Source: Bradyrhizobium huanghuaihaiense (GTDB taxonomy: Bacteria; Pseudomonadota; Alphaproteobacteria; Rhizobiales; Xanthobacteraceae). From it: a DNA stretch of 64,000 nt. The stretch lies in assembly GCF_007830635.1 (NCBI RefSeq), contig NZ_VLLA01000003.1, forward strand, positions 1 through 64,000, read 5' to 3'. Shown here one piece after another: positions 51,589-59,999 of this stretch (position 1 is its first letter; every line of letters begins with the position of its first letter). The notes beneath the pieces were generated by a model. The model was not told the origin of the DNA. It did not search any database and worked only from the letters and a program-made list of their open reading frames with translations. Made by a program: the position numbers and the translations under genes.

Positions 51589-51963
51589 CTATTGCCGCAT
51601 GATCGCGGCGACGCAGAGCAGCACGATCAGCGCCAGGAAGAACAGGTCCATATAGGACTTGAGCTCGCCATCGCGGCGCAGCCGTGCGACGTCGGCAACG
51701 ACCTGCTTGCGCGCACTGGTTCCGCCCGAGCCGTCGTTGATCGGGGCCTGAAGACGCTTCGTCTCGGCCTCCAGCTTCTCGATCTTCTGGAAGAAGTAGA
51801 ACGCACGCAGCGTCGAGGCGGCTCGCATGCCGGCATAGACCAGCACCAGGATCGCGAGGATCGCCCGGTTCGGATACTTCTCCATGAAGTTCAGGCTGAA
51901 ATAGACCACCGCCATGAACGCGAAGTTGGTGACGAAGCGGTAGACGAAGCTGAGAAAAACCAT
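51589..51963 (-). CDS. Small membrane protein
   Basis: A 124-residue protein with two to three hydrophobic segments (YRFVTNFAFMAVVYFSLNFM, RAILAILVLVYAGMRAASTL and a C-terminal LFFLALIVLLCVAAIM) and a charged middle helix (EKLEAETKRL). The gene ends 6 nt after the CE4 stop on the opposite strand. A plausible integral inner-membrane protein of unknown role. Confidence 0.75.
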   Translation of the reverse strand: MVFLSFVYRFVTNFAFMAVVYFSLNFMEKYPNRAILAILVLVYAGMRAASTLRAFYFFQKIEKLEAETKRLQAPINDGSGGTSARKQVVADVARLRRDGELKSYMDLFFLALIVLLCVAAIMRQ

Positions 51964-52239
51964 GCTGGCTTGAGCCTTGAGGGCGCACAGGCGGGCGCGC
52001 GTGCGAATGCGGGATCGGGGAGCCAGACCGGAACTGCCAGCCGGATCCCTGCAGACGCCCGTCTACGCCAAGATTGTTTCAACAAAGATACCACGGCCCT
52101 GCAATTTGCCGCCTTTTAGCCACGCGCTGCCATAATGCAAGGGCGCGCCTGCCGGACGCGGGCCGTCCGCGACGGCTCAATGGCGATTTGGCGGAAGTCG
52201 CGTTAGACTGGGCGGCGCCGCCATATCTGGGGTCTGCCG
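51964..52239. other. Divergent intergenic region, nothing recognised
   Basis: About 275 nt between the small membrane protein and the next plus-strand gene; no repeat, gene or motif identified. Confidence 0.4.
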
Positions 52240-52497
52240 ATGCCGAAGAAGGGAATCACGGGCCACGACGAATGGGTTCTGACCGAGGCCCTCGCGACCG
52301 CGCTGGTCGCGCTGGAGCAGCTCGCGCCGAAGCACCAGCCGAGCGCGCATATGGACGACATCCGCAAGATGCTCGCGAACGGCAAGGAGCCGGCGGCGGT
52401 GAGCCTGCACCTCGCCCAGGCCAAATGCCGCCTGTTTCCGGATATGGATCCGCTGGAGATCTACAAGGAATACGGCATCGGCGAGGAATACGGCTGA
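52240..52497 (+). CDS. Small conserved-looking cytosolic protein
   Basis: An 85-residue, helical protein (VLTEALATALVALEQLAPKH, MDDIRKMLANGKEPAAVSLH, LFPDMDPLEIYKEYGI). It contains no signal or membrane segment. The acidic C-terminus (EIYKEYGIGEEYG) and regular heptads suggest a real protein. Function unknown. Confidence 0.68.
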   Translation: MPKKGITGHDEWVLTEALATALVALEQLAPKHQPSAHMDDIRKMLANGKEPAAVSLHLAQAKCRLFPDMDPLEIYKEYGIGEEYG

Positions 52498-52539
52498 GGC
52501 GCATTCGCCCCCGGCTCCCTCACCGGCCTCCGGCCGCCG

Positions 52540-53808
52540 CTAGTTTCCCGACACCTTGAGCAGCGGGCACTCGCTTTGGCTCAGGGGAAGATAGGCGTCA
52601 TCGGCCGGTATCTTCTCGACGACCTTGTAGTAGTCCCAGGGGGTTTTGACGTCCGCGGTCTGCTTGACCTCGACCAGGTAGAAATCGTGCACGAGCTTGT
52701 TGTCGGCGCGCAGCCGCGCTCCCCGGGCATAGAAGTCGTCCACCGGCATCGCGCGCATCTTCTCCAGCACGGCGTTCGTCTCGTCCGTTCCGGCCGCAGC
52801 CGCGGCCTTTAGATATTGCAGCACGGCGGAGTAGACGGCGGCCTGTGGCGCGGTCGGCATCGCCTTGTGCAGCTTGAAGAACCGCTCGGCGAAGGCGCGC
52901 GTCTCCTCATTCAGATTCCAGTACCAGGCCGTGACCGTGGTCAGCCCCTTCGCTGTTTCGACGCCCATGGCGTGGACGTCGGTCAGGAACATCAGCTCGG
53001 CGACCGGCTTCTGCGGCCCCGTCGTCATTCCGAACTCGTTCCACTGCTTCATCGAGGTCACGAGCTGCTCGCCGGCATTGGCGAAGGCGACGACCTTCGC
53101 CTTCGAGGCCTGGGCCTGCAGCAGGAACGAGCTGTAGTCGGCATTGCCGAGCGGGTGAAAGACCGCGCCGAGCGATTTGGCGCCGGCCGCAGCCAGCACG
53201 CGCTGCGACACCTCCACCATGTTGCGCCCGAACGCATAATCGGCCGCGATGAAGAACCAGCTGTCGTAGCCCTGCGACACCAGCCTGCGAACGGATCCTG
53301 CGACCAGGTTGTAGTTGTCGTGCAGCCACATCAGGCCAGTGCGCGAACATTGCTTGCCGCCGATATCGGTGGTCCCGACCGCCGAATAGATGACGATCCT
53401 GTTCTTGTCGCGCGCGATCGACTGGATCGCGAGCGCCACCGCGGAGTTGCCGACATCGGCCACCATGTCGACGCCGTCAACGTCGAACCATTTGCGCACC
53501 ACCTGGGCGCCGATATCAGGCTTGTTCTGATGATCGGCAATGACGATGTCGACCTTCAGCCCCGGCGACGTCTTCTGGAAATCCTCGACGGCCAGCTTTG
53601 CGGCGACGACCGAGCCGGGTCCGGCGAGGTCCGACAACGGTCCGGCCTGATCATTGACGATGCCGATCCTGATCTGCCCGCCGGAGAACTCGGCGGCCGC
53701 GCTTCGCGCAATCAGCGCGACCGGACCCAGCGCCAGGACAAGAGCCAGGCTCATCCGGCAAAGCCGTCGCTGCCACGACCGCAACTCTCCAACACGACAA
53801 GGCGCCAT
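52540..53808 (-). CDS. Type I (branched-chain amino acid-like) ABC binding protein, orphan
   Basis: A 422-residue exported binding protein (LivJ/Peripla_BP_6 fold). A signal peptide (CRMSLALVLALGPVALIARS, cleavage near SAAAEF) is followed by GQIRIGIVNDQAGPLSDLAG, DIVIADHQNKPDIGAQVVRK, DVGNSAVALAIQSIARD and WFFIAADYAFGRNMVE. The permease and ATPase genes of a LIV-type importer are absent nearby. GGAGGGGG precedes the ATG at 53808. Likely ligands are aromatic or branched-chain acids, not predictable. Confidence 0.9.
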   Translation of the reverse strand: MAPCRVGELRSWQRRLCRMSLALVLALGPVALIARSAAAEFSGGQIRIGIVNDQAGPLSDLAGPGSVVAAKLAVEDFQKTSPGLKVDIVIADHQNKPDIGAQVVRKWFDVDGVDMVADVGNSAVALAIQSIARDKNRIVIYSAVGTTDIGGKQCSRTGLMWLHDNYNLVAGSVRRLVSQGYDSWFFIAADYAFGRNMVEVSQRVLAAAGAKSLGAVFHPLGNADYSSFLLQAQASKAKVVAFANAGEQLVTSMKQWNEFGMTTGPQKPVAELMFLTDVHAMGVETAKGLTTVTAWYWNLNEETRAFAERFFKLHKAMPTAPQAAVYSAVLQYLKAAAAAGTDETNAVLEKMRAMPVDDFYARGARLRADNKLVHDFYLVEVKQTADVKTPWDYYKVVEKIPADDAYLPLSQSECPLLKVSGN

Positions 53809-53855
53809 TGCCCCCTCCGTTTCAGCATCGCGACGCATGTCGGCGATGACCTGCG

Positions 53856-54542
53856 CTATCCCCGTTGACCCACGGCCTTCCTGACGAACTCCAGCCGCCG
53901 CGCCTGTGACGGCGCCACGCGCTCCTGCATCGCCGCGACGATCGCGGCCGGCGCCGTATCCGGCGAGCCGGCCTCAAACGGTGGCGCGGGATTGTATTCC
54001 ATGCGGAGCTGGATCATCTCGGCGGCGGCGCGGCCCCGGAGCATCGAGACCAGCGTGAGCGCGAAATCGATTCCCGCCGTGATGCCGCCGCCTGTGATGC
54101 GATTGCGATCGATGCACACCCGCTCCCGCGAGACCGAGGCGCCGAAGAACGGCAGGGCATCGACGGCCGTCCAGTGCGTCGCCGCGCGATATCCCTGCAA
54201 CAGGCCGGCGGCGCCCAGCACGAGCGAGCCGGTGCAGACCGACGTGACGTATCTGGCGCCCTTCTCCTGCTCGCGCAGGAACGCGAGGACCTCCTCGTCG
54301 AGCATCAGCTCGTCGGTGCCATAGCCCCCGGGTACACAGATCACGTCGAGCTGCGGACAATCGGCAAAGGTGACGGTCGGCGTCAGCAGGATCACGGAAT
54401 CGCTCGGCACCGGTTCGATGCGCTTCCAGATCAGATGGACGTTCACGTCGGGTAGACTGGAGAAGACCTGCGCCGGACCGGTGAGATCGAGCTGGGTGAC
54501 GCGGGGAAAAACCAGAAGACCGATCTGCAACGGACCCGACAT
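53856..54542 (-). CDS. DJ-1/PfpI family protein, isonitrile hydratase-like
   Basis: A 228-residue single-domain DJ-1/PfpI protein. It begins LQIGLLVFPRVTQLDLTGPA; the nucleophile Cys sits in YVTSVCTGSLVLGAAGLL and a second element is RAATHWTAVDALPFFGA. This matches the isonitrile hydratase (InhA) branch of the superfamily, although activity cannot be proven by sequence. It is divergent from a GlxA regulator that carries the same DJ-1 fold plus an AraC HTH; the pair and the palindrome between them suggest GlxA controls it. Confidence 0.85.
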   Translation of the reverse strand: MSGPLQIGLLVFPRVTQLDLTGPAQVFSSLPDVNVHLIWKRIEPVPSDSVILLTPTVTFADCPQLDVICVPGGYGTDELMLDEEVLAFLREQEKGARYVTSVCTGSLVLGAAGLLQGYRAATHWTAVDALPFFGASVSRERVCIDRNRITGGGITAGIDFALTLVSMLRGRAAAEMIQLRMEYNPAPPFEAGSPDTAPAAIVAAMQERVAPSQARRLEFVRKAVGQRG

Positions 54543-54568
54543 GACCAACCTCGACATCGCGCTTGACG

Positions 54569-54583
54569 ATGGCAGCCTGCCAT
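54569..54583. promoter_or_regulatory. Perfect 15-bp palindrome between DJ-1 and GlxA genes
   Basis: ATGGCAG-C-CTGCCAT, 7-bp arms around one C, in the 92-bp divergent region. It is well placed as an operator for the adjacent GlxA regulator. It also argues against a GlxA start at the ATG at 54569, which would be inside the palindrome. Confidence 0.6.
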
Positions 54584-54634
54584 GTTGGCCTTGAGATCGG
54601 AAACGGCGTAATTCCCTCATTTTTGGACGCGTCC

Positions 54635-55573
54635 ATGATCGGCTTCCTGATCTTTCCCGAATTCCAGTTGCTGGACGCGGCAGGTCCGATCTCGGTGTTC
54701 GAGATCGCAAGACGCCATGTGCCCCATGCACCGCGCGTGATCACGGTCGCGGCCAAGGCCGGCGCGGTGCGCAGCTCGTCGGGCACCGAGATGCTGGCGC
54801 GCAGCCTGCGATCGGCCAGCGGGGTCACGACGCTGTTCGTCGCAGGCGGCGAAGGCGTTGAGGCCGCGGCGCGCTGCAAGACGACGATCGCCTTCATCCA
54901 GAGACTGGCGCGGCGTGGCGTGCGCATGGCCAGCGTCTGCTCGGGCGCCTATCTGCTCGCCGAAGCGGGACTCCTGGACGGCCGCTGTGCAACCACGCAC
55001 TGGTCCTGCACGCGCGACTTCACCGGACGCTACCCGAAGATCCGGCTCGAGCCGGACCAGATCTTCACCCGCGACGGTCAAGTGTGGACGTCGGCGGGCA
55101 TCACCGCCGGAATTGATCTCGCACTCGCCATGATCGCCGAGGATCACGGCGAGGACGTCTCGCAGGCCGCCGCGCGGCAGCTCGTGCTCTATCAACGCCG
55201 CGGCGGCGGGCAGTCACAGTTCTCGACCTTGCTCGAACTCAAGACGCCGAACGGCCGCTTCGCCAGCCTGCTGTCCTGGGTGCGGGAAAATCTCGACGCG
55301 CAGCTCACCGTCGATGCGCTTGCCGAGCGCGCGGGATTGAGCGCGCGGCATTTCGTGCGCTCCTTCATCGCCGAAACCGGATCGACGCCGACCAAGGCCG
55401 TCGAGCGCCTGCGGGTCGAGGTGGCGCGCGAACGGGTGCAGTCCTCCGGCGAGGCGATCGAGCGCGTCGCGCAATCCACCGGCTTTCGCGATCCCGAGCG
55501 GATGCGCCGCGCCTTCATCCGGGCCTTCGGCCACCCGCCGCAGTCACTGCGGCGCTCAGCACGGAGCGCGTGA
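54635..55573 (+). CDS. GlxA family transcription regulator (DJ-1 plus AraC HTH)
   Basis: A 312-residue regulator with an N-terminal DJ-1/PfpI domain (MIGFLIFPEFQLLDAAGPIS, RMASVCSGAYLLAEAGLLDG; the Cys is retained) and a C-terminal AraC HTH (LTVDALAERAGLSARHFVRS, IERVAQSTGFRDPERMRRAF). GlxA proteins sense small metabolites and activate divergent operons. The start at 54635 aligns with family N-termini; an ATG at 54569 lies within the palindrome. It is divergent from a DJ-1 gene that it probably regulates. Confidence 0.88.
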   Translation: MIGFLIFPEFQLLDAAGPISVFEIARRHVPHAPRVITVAAKAGAVRSSSGTEMLARSLRSASGVTTLFVAGGEGVEAAARCKTTIAFIQRLARRGVRMASVCSGAYLLAEAGLLDGRCATTHWSCTRDFTGRYPKIRLEPDQIFTRDGQVWTSAGITAGIDLALAMIAEDHGEDVSQAAARQLVLYQRRGGGQSQFSTLLELKTPNGRFASLLSWVRENLDAQLTVDALAERAGLSARHFVRSFIAETGSTPTKAVERLRVEVARERVQSSGEAIERVAQSTGFRDPERMRRAFIRAFGHPPQSLRRSARSA

Positions 55574-55622
55574 CGGCAGGCGAATCGGCGAGGAATACGC
55601 TGAGGGCGGCCGACGGCGCGAG

Positions 55623-55817
55623 CTAGGGTCCGCCCGCGACCGATCCCGCGATCACCATGACCAAAGCGGCAAGATCGATCTTGCCGTTGACGACCAGCTC
55701 TTCCGAGCGGTTCGCCTCGCTCGCGCCCTGGAGCTTCAGCGCTTGCGGCCGGTCAGCCGCCTGGCGTTCCAGTTCGCCGATGATGGCTTCCTTGAGCTTC
55801 TCTTCCAGCATGGGCAT
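55623..55817 (-). CDS. Small protein downstream of the Csp gene
   Basis: A 64-residue protein (MPMLEEKLKEAIIGELERQA ... DLAALVMVIAGSVAGGP). An amphipathic charged helix precedes a hydrophobic C-terminus that may insert in or associate with the membrane. It follows the copper-storage-type gene by 4 nt on the same strand, so it is probably in its operon. Function unknown. Confidence 0.65.
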   Translation of the reverse strand: MPMLEEKLKEAIIGELERQAADRPQALKLQGASEANRSEELVVNGKIDLAALVMVIAGSVAGGP

Positions 55818-55821
55818 CGCC

Positions 55822-56151
55822 TCACGCTGCCATCGCGCGGCAGGATTGGGCGCAGGAGCGGCACATCGCGACGCATTCGTCCATGCCGCCGATCCGCTCG
55901 CAGTCCTTGGCGCATTCGCTGCAGATCTCGGCGCATTCGCCGCAAGTATGCCGGTGATGCGGCGTGTTGATCAGCATAAAATGCGCGGCCGTCCGGCACA
56001 TTTCGGCGCAGGCCATCATCAGGCGGAAATGGTTGGGCTCGACGTGCCTGCCGCCGGTCTCGAGGCAATGGTTCATCGCCGTGCCGAGGCAGGTCTGGTA
56101 GCAACTCATGCAATGCGCGATGCAGCGCGTCATGTCTTCCGATTGCGCCAT
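55822..56151 (-). CDS. Cytosolic Csp3-like four-helix-bundle copper storage protein
   Basis: A 109-residue protein with 16 Cys, nearly all on a CxxxC or CxxC helical repeat (RCIAHCMSCYQTC, RHTCGECAEICSECAKDCE, DECVAMCRSCAQSC). This is the Csp/DUF326 four-helix bundle that stores Cu(I) in its core. There is no signal peptide, so it is the cytosolic Csp3 type. GGAGAG precedes the ATG at 56151; the first 36 in-frame codons upstream are not used. It is followed immediately by a 64-residue small protein. A FixK-like box is 90-100 nt upstream of its start. Confidence 0.9.
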   Translation of the reverse strand: MAQSEDMTRCIAHCMSCYQTCLGTAMNHCLETGGRHVEPNHFRLMMACAEMCRTAAHFMLINTPHHRHTCGECAEICSECAKDCERIGGMDECVAMCRSCAQSCRAMAA

Positions 56152-56241
56152 GCGGTCTCTCCAGTCGTGCAGACGTCGCCCTCGCCCGCTCAACCAAGGC
56201 CAGCCACCACGCTTGGTTCCTGGTTCCCGCGATTGTGAGAC

Positions 56242-56255
56242 TTGATCGAGGTCAG
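56242..56255 (-). promoter_or_regulatory. Imperfect FixK/Fnr-like box upstream of the Csp gene
   Basis: TTGATCGAGGTCAG matches TTGAT-N4-ATCAA in 8 of 10 conserved positions; the second half-site is degenerate. It lies about 90-100 nt upstream of the copper-storage gene start and directly after the stop of the reductase gene. Weak on its own, but near a FixK-regulator-bearing window. Confidence 0.3.
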
Positions 56256-57158
56256 TCACACCAGGCGCCGCGGCAGGCCGTGATGGATCGAGCAGGCGGC
56301 AACCGCCGCGTGGCCGAACGCGACCGAGATCTGGTGCAGGTCGGTGACGACGTCGCCGATGCCGTAGAGCCCGCTGATCGTCGTGCGCTGGTGGTCGTCG
56401 ACCTTGAGATAGCCCTCCCCGGTATGCTCGGCGCCCAACGCCATCGCGAGCTGCGAGCGCACCTGCGCTCCCATCGCGGGATAGACCACGTCGAAGCGCG
56501 CCGTCCTGCCGCCGGCAAAGACGGCTTCGAGGCTGCCGTCGCCCCGTCGCAATCGCAGGTCGGGCGCGATCTCGACCTGAACCCCCGCCTCGGCCAGTCC
56601 TGATCTTGCGGCTTCGCCGTCATCCCACCGGGTTGCGAGCAGCATCACGTCGCGCGAGTAGCCGCGCAGGAACAGCGCCTTGCCGGCGGCACGGTGAAGC
56701 GGTCCGATGACACCGATGCGGCGGCCGCTCGCCTCGAAGGCGTCGCAGACCGGACAGTAGCGCAACAGACCATCGGCGACCGCGGCACGCCATTGCTCGA
56801 ACGGCGGATGGGTATCGACGATCCCGCAGGCGAGAATGACGGTGGCGGCGCCGTGCGCACCGCCGTTCCAGCTCGCCTGAAAAACGCGGTCGTGACGTTG
56901 CAAGGCCGTGACCTCGGCCGCCACGCGTATCACGGCGAGCTCGTCCAGTTGCGCCGACATGCGCGCGATCAACTCGTCACCGGACAGGCCGTGCACGAAG
57001 CCGGGGACATTATGACTGCGTGGGATCAGCGCGGCCCGGCTCGCACCCGCGTCCACGACGCAGACGCGGCGACGGAAGCGCGCCAGATATATCGCCGCCA
57101 TCAACCCTGCCGGCCCGCCCCCGATGATGATGCAATCGAACGCCTGCGTACCGCTCAT
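56256..57158 (-). CDS. Thioredoxin-reductase-like FAD/NAD(P)-dependent oxidoreductase
   Basis: A 300-residue flavoprotein of the TrxR/AhpF type. The FAD-binding motif is [20 protein letters not shown] at residues 9-28, the redox-active pair is Cys135-Pro-Val-Cys138 ([11 protein letters not shown]), and FAD ribityl/flavin contact is in [24 protein letters not shown]-binding is less certain: [18 protein letters not shown]. It lacks the E. coli CATC in favour of CPVC, so the partner is probably not a standard thioredoxin. Its start overlaps the stop of a 42-residue small frame at 57155 (ATGA). Confidence 0.87.
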   Translation of the reverse strand: MSGTQAFDCIIIGGGPAGLMAAIYLARFRRRVCVVDAGASRAALIPRSHNVPGFVHGLSGDELIARMSAQLDELAVIRVAAEVTALQRHDRVFQASWNGGAHGAATVILACGIVDTHPPFEQWRAAVADGLLRYCPVCDAFEASGRRIGVIGPLHRAAGKALFLRGYSRDVMLLATRWDDGEAARSGLAEAGVQVEIAPDLRLRRGDGSLEAVFAGGRTARFDVVYPAMGAQVRSQLAMALGAEHTGEGYLKVDDHQRTTISGLYGIGDVVTDLHQISVAFGHAAVAACSIHHGLPRRLV

Positions 57159-57283
57159 TTGGAGGGTGGATCCCGAAGCCTTGCGCCGGTCTCCTCGAGG
57201 CTCCTCATCGCTGCGCGCGTGGCGTTTTGCCCCAGCGACAGGCTGACCGGCCGAATTCCATCGCGAAGGTCGATCACCATCAT
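57155..57283 (-). CDS. Small leader-like protein translationally coupled to the reductase gene
   Basis: A 42-residue frame with a strong ribosome binding site (GAGGAGGAGCC, about 7 nt before the ATG). The product begins [20 protein letters not shown] and ends in a charged tail. Its TGA overlaps the reductase ATG as ATGA, the typical signature of translational coupling. Either a real small protein or a leader that sets reductase expression. Confidence 0.6.
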   Translation of the reverse strand: MMVIDLRDGIRPVSLSLGQNATRAAMRSLEETGARLRDPPSK

Positions 57284-57541
57284 GCCGGCTCCTCCTCAAA
57301 TCGATCCCGTGTGACCAACCTTGAGGTGCGGCTCGCGGTTCCAAGCGCGCGATGAACCGGGCTGCGGGCCGCGATTATCGCCTACGTCCGCCGTAACTTC
57401 GTCCGGGTCAATTCGCGCCCCATGTCAGCGTGTTTTTGACCTGCGAGGTAATCGACCGAGCGCGGTCGCGTGAAGCACTCTTTCCGGGCAGGCCCGATAC
57501 GCCGTTCCGTCGCCGCCGAACACATGCCGAGGAGAAGCACC

Positions 57542-57835
57542 ATGCCGGTCACCTATGTCATCAAGTTTGACGTCGTTCCCGAGCAGCGCACGAATTTTCT
57601 GCGACTGCTCGGGGCGGTGCTCGACGCGATGAGACACGAGCCGACGTTTCATCAGGCGGTCCTGCATCGCGATCCGGCGTCCGAAAATCGCTTCATGCTC
57701 TACGAGACCTGGGAGAGCCATGAGGAGGTCGTGAACGTCCAGATCAAGCGACCCTATCGAGACGCCTGGCATGAGGCGCTTCCCACATTGCTCGCACGTG
57801 ATCGCGATATCGAGATGTGGCAGCCGCTCTGTTAG
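57542..57835 (+). CDS. Antibiotic biosynthesis monooxygenase (ABM) domain protein, quinol monooxygenase-like
   Basis: A 97-residue ABM/YgiN-like protein: ferredoxin-like alpha+beta fold with TYVIKFDVVPEQRTNFLRLL at the start and ENRFMLYETWESHEEVVNVQ as the conserved ETW-x-S-x-E element. Homologous YgiN oxidises menadiol to menadione without cofactor; others bind haem. A strong GAGGAGAAG precedes the ATG at 57542. It is divergent from the reductase unit. Confidence 0.88.
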   Translation: MPVTYVIKFDVVPEQRTNFLRLLGAVLDAMRHEPTFHQAVLHRDPASENRFMLYETWESHEEVVNVQIKRPYRDAWHEALPTLLARDRDIEMWQPLC

Positions 57836-58113
57836 GGCATCACACAGATATGAGGGTGGTCGAAATGAAAAACTGACCTGCAAGCCAGCATTATGTTTCG
57901 AGCAGCGCTCGAGCGACTTGCTGAAGATCATCGAGGTCATCAAGACCCACACCGAGAGCCTGGTGACAGGAAAACATCCGGCCGAGGCCGTGATGCCGCA
58001 ATCTGGTGCGGGATGTGAACGGCCTCATGCCCAAATGCAGCGGCTAGAGTTGGGTGAGCCAGGCAAGCAGGAGCGATCCCCGCAGCCGGCTCAGCTCTGG
58101 CGTCATTCCCGGC
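57836..58113. other. Gap with possible gene remnant
   Basis: About 280 nt. One plus-strand frame (57878-58070) reads ALCFEQRSSDLLKIIEVIKT, which has protein-like composition but no start codon or ribosome binding site. It may be the tail of a decayed gene. No other feature seen. Confidence 0.3.
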
Positions 58114-59289
58114 TCAGCCGCCATACTGCTGCTTCATGTATTTCAGGTAGTTGCCGAGGTGGTGCTGCCAGAAATAGTCCAGCTTCTGGCATCCCGGCGT
58201 CCCATCGGTCGGGTTGCCACCCGGGTTGGCGAATAGCGGCAGCAGCGAGCCGACGTCAGCATAGTTCAGCGAGGCCTGAAGCTGGTCGAGGATCTGCTGG
58301 ATCATATCCGCGATCGTCGATCCGGTGATCGGTGCGGCGGTTGCCGCGCCGAGATCGGCGGCGTTCAAATGGATCGTCTCGGATGTCAGTCTCCGAGAAA
58401 GACTCTCGACCCGCTGCTTGAGCCGCCTCACCGCATCGTCGCGAACGCGATTGACCGCGCTCTCACCGTCGGCGACCACGCTGCCGAGCGCGATCATTGC
58501 CTCAGGATTGAGACTGCCGCCGAACCCACGCAGCGGATTTGGCGTGTTGAGGTCTGATATCCACTCCAGCGCAAACGGCGCCTGCGGCACCCAGTCCTGC
58601 GTCGACGTCACGGCCCAACCGTATCCGTCGACGGCGGCAAGCCGCGCGTAGTCGTACGCGTAATGGTCGTTGCCGGCCTTGGCCGGCGCGAAGGTATAGG
58701 TCTTGTAGGACGGCCCCTTGAAAACATCCGTCGAGTGCCGGACCAACGAGGTCAGCAGCGTGGCGATCGAGGCACCCTGGCTGTGCCCGGTGATGTAGAC
58801 GTCGTTGCCCTGCTCCGCCAGCAGCCCCAAGGTCACGAACAATGGGCTATCGGTGGTGAACAGCATGAGCAGCAAACTCAGAGCGAAGCCCGAATGGACA
58901 CCGGCCTTCACCGCACTGTCACCCTCGTCGCGGGCGAGGTAGAACGGCAACGAGATCGGACCGAGCTTCACGTCAAAGCGCGCGTTGATCAGGGGGAACA
59001 GCAAGTCGGCCAACACGCTGGCTGCGCTTGCGACCGTGCCGCGCACTGCGATCGCATATTGGGTGGTGTCATTCTGGTTCTGCCAGACTTGCCAGTAGTT
59101 ATCCAACAGCGTGGCACTCGTCGGGGTGAGGTCCTTGCGGATCGCCCAATTTGAGCTTGGATCGGGCACGGGGGGCACGCCGCAGGTTGCCACCACTTCG
59201 GTCAGCGATGGCGTGCCGGCGTAGGCATGCTGCGCCATCTCAAGCAGAAGTTGCGCCTCCGCGAATTGGAATCCCGACTTGAGCGTCAT
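58114..59289 (-). CDS. Class 3 lipase-like alpha/beta hydrolase
   Basis: A 391-residue protein of the lipase class 3 fold. The nucleophile is Ser170 in VYITGHSQGASIATLLTSLV. The N-terminal FQFAEAQLLLEMAQHAYAGT and ATLLDNYWQVWQNQNDTTQY are family-like, and YAIAVRGTVASAASVLADLL gives the oxyanion region. No signal peptide is visible, so an intracellular or type I/other-secreted lipase is possible. AAGGAGG lies close upstream of the ATG at 59289. Upstream in-frame codons to 59382 are not used. Monocistronic, unknown substrate. Confidence 0.87.
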   Translation of the reverse strand: MTLKSGFQFAEAQLLLEMAQHAYAGTPSLTEVVATCGVPPVPDPSSNWAIRKDLTPTSATLLDNYWQVWQNQNDTTQYAIAVRGTVASAASVLADLLFPLINARFDVKLGPISLPFYLARDEGDSAVKAGVHSGFALSLLLMLFTTDSPLFVTLGLLAEQGNDVYITGHSQGASIATLLTSLVRHSTDVFKGPSYKTYTFAPAKAGNDHYAYDYARLAAVDGYGWAVTSTQDWVPQAPFALEWISDLNTPNPLRGFGGSLNPEAMIALGSVVADGESAVNRVRDDAVRRLKQRVESLSRRLTSETIHLNAADLGAATAAPITGSTIADMIQQILDQLQASLNYADVGSLLPLFANPGGNPTDGTPGCQKLDYFWQHHLGNYLKYMKQQYGG

Positions 59290-59753
59290 GCTGCCCTCCT
59301 TGCAAAGGTGCTCGACTCCAGCCGCCCGCATTCGGACCCGGAAGCCAGCGACCGATATTTCGCATCTCTCGGAGTTAATCAATTATAGGGTGCAATAACA
59401 TAGAAACGCAATATGAAGGTGTCGATCGGCCAGCCTTCGCGATCAAATCTGGGCATCGGGCCGGGACTGCAGCGCGTCCATCATTCGAAATTCGGCAGCA
59501 CGTCGATCGTGGCGATCGACTATCTCAATCCCGATTGGGCGCCCGAAAGCGACTTCGACAAAATCGATTGAGGACCGTCGCCGCGCCAGGCTGCCGCGGC
59601 CAATCTCGGCACAAATCAGATTGGTTGAGTCGCTTCGCCCAGAGGCATCTCTCCGATGCCGCCACTTTCGTGATCAGATCATTGATTTCATCTGCGAGCG
59701 CATTTCGGCAGAAACAGGCCCCTGCCCCGGCTCAAGCGGCGCGATCCGCCGTA
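59290..59753. other. Region between the lipase gene and tRNA-Leu
   Basis: About 460 nt. It contains the lipase promoter at the left and one 52-residue plus-strand frame (59413-59571) described separately. Frames that overlap the tRNA on the opposite strand are antisense artefacts. Confidence 0.4.
59413..59571 (+). CDS. Possible small protein (52 residues)
   Basis: Starts MKVSIGQPSRSNLGIGPGLQ and ends LNPDWAPESDFDKID. The composition is protein-like, and an in-frame TAG four codons before fixes the start, but there is no ribosome binding site. It could be a real small gene or the last part of a decayed one. Confidence 0.3.
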   Translation: MKVSIGQPSRSNLGIGPGLQRVHHSKFGSTSIVAIDYLNPDWAPESDFDKID

Positions 59754-59838
59754 TGGTGCGCTCGGAGGGACTCGAACCCCCACGGTGTTACCCACTGCCA
59801 CCTCAAGGCAGCGCGTCTACCAGTTCCGCCACGAGCGC
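59754..59838 (-). tRNA. tRNA-Leu (anticodon GAG)
   Basis: An 85-nt type II tRNA with an encoded CCA end. The 5' acceptor strand GCGCTCG pairs with CGAGCGC before the A discriminator and CCA. The anticodon arm is CTGCC-TTGAGGT-GGCAG, with GAG at positions 34-36, reading CUC and CUU. D-arm GGCGGAACTGGTAGACGC, a long variable arm GTGGGTAACACC and T-arm GGGGGTTCGAGTCCCTCC are all present. It is transcribed leftward, 160 nt after the FliN-like gene. Confidence 0.97.
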
Positions 59839-59999
59839 TAGGAGATGCCGGCCTGAGGCTTTGAAGGCTGGCCGGATCAGCGGCGCCGATCTAACAAATC
59901 CATCAGGGGGATACAAGCCTGCAAAGGCACTGAATTCCACAAGCTTGGCAGGAAAATCCCCATCCCTGCCCGGATCGGCCCTATCGGGTGTCCGGGCCG

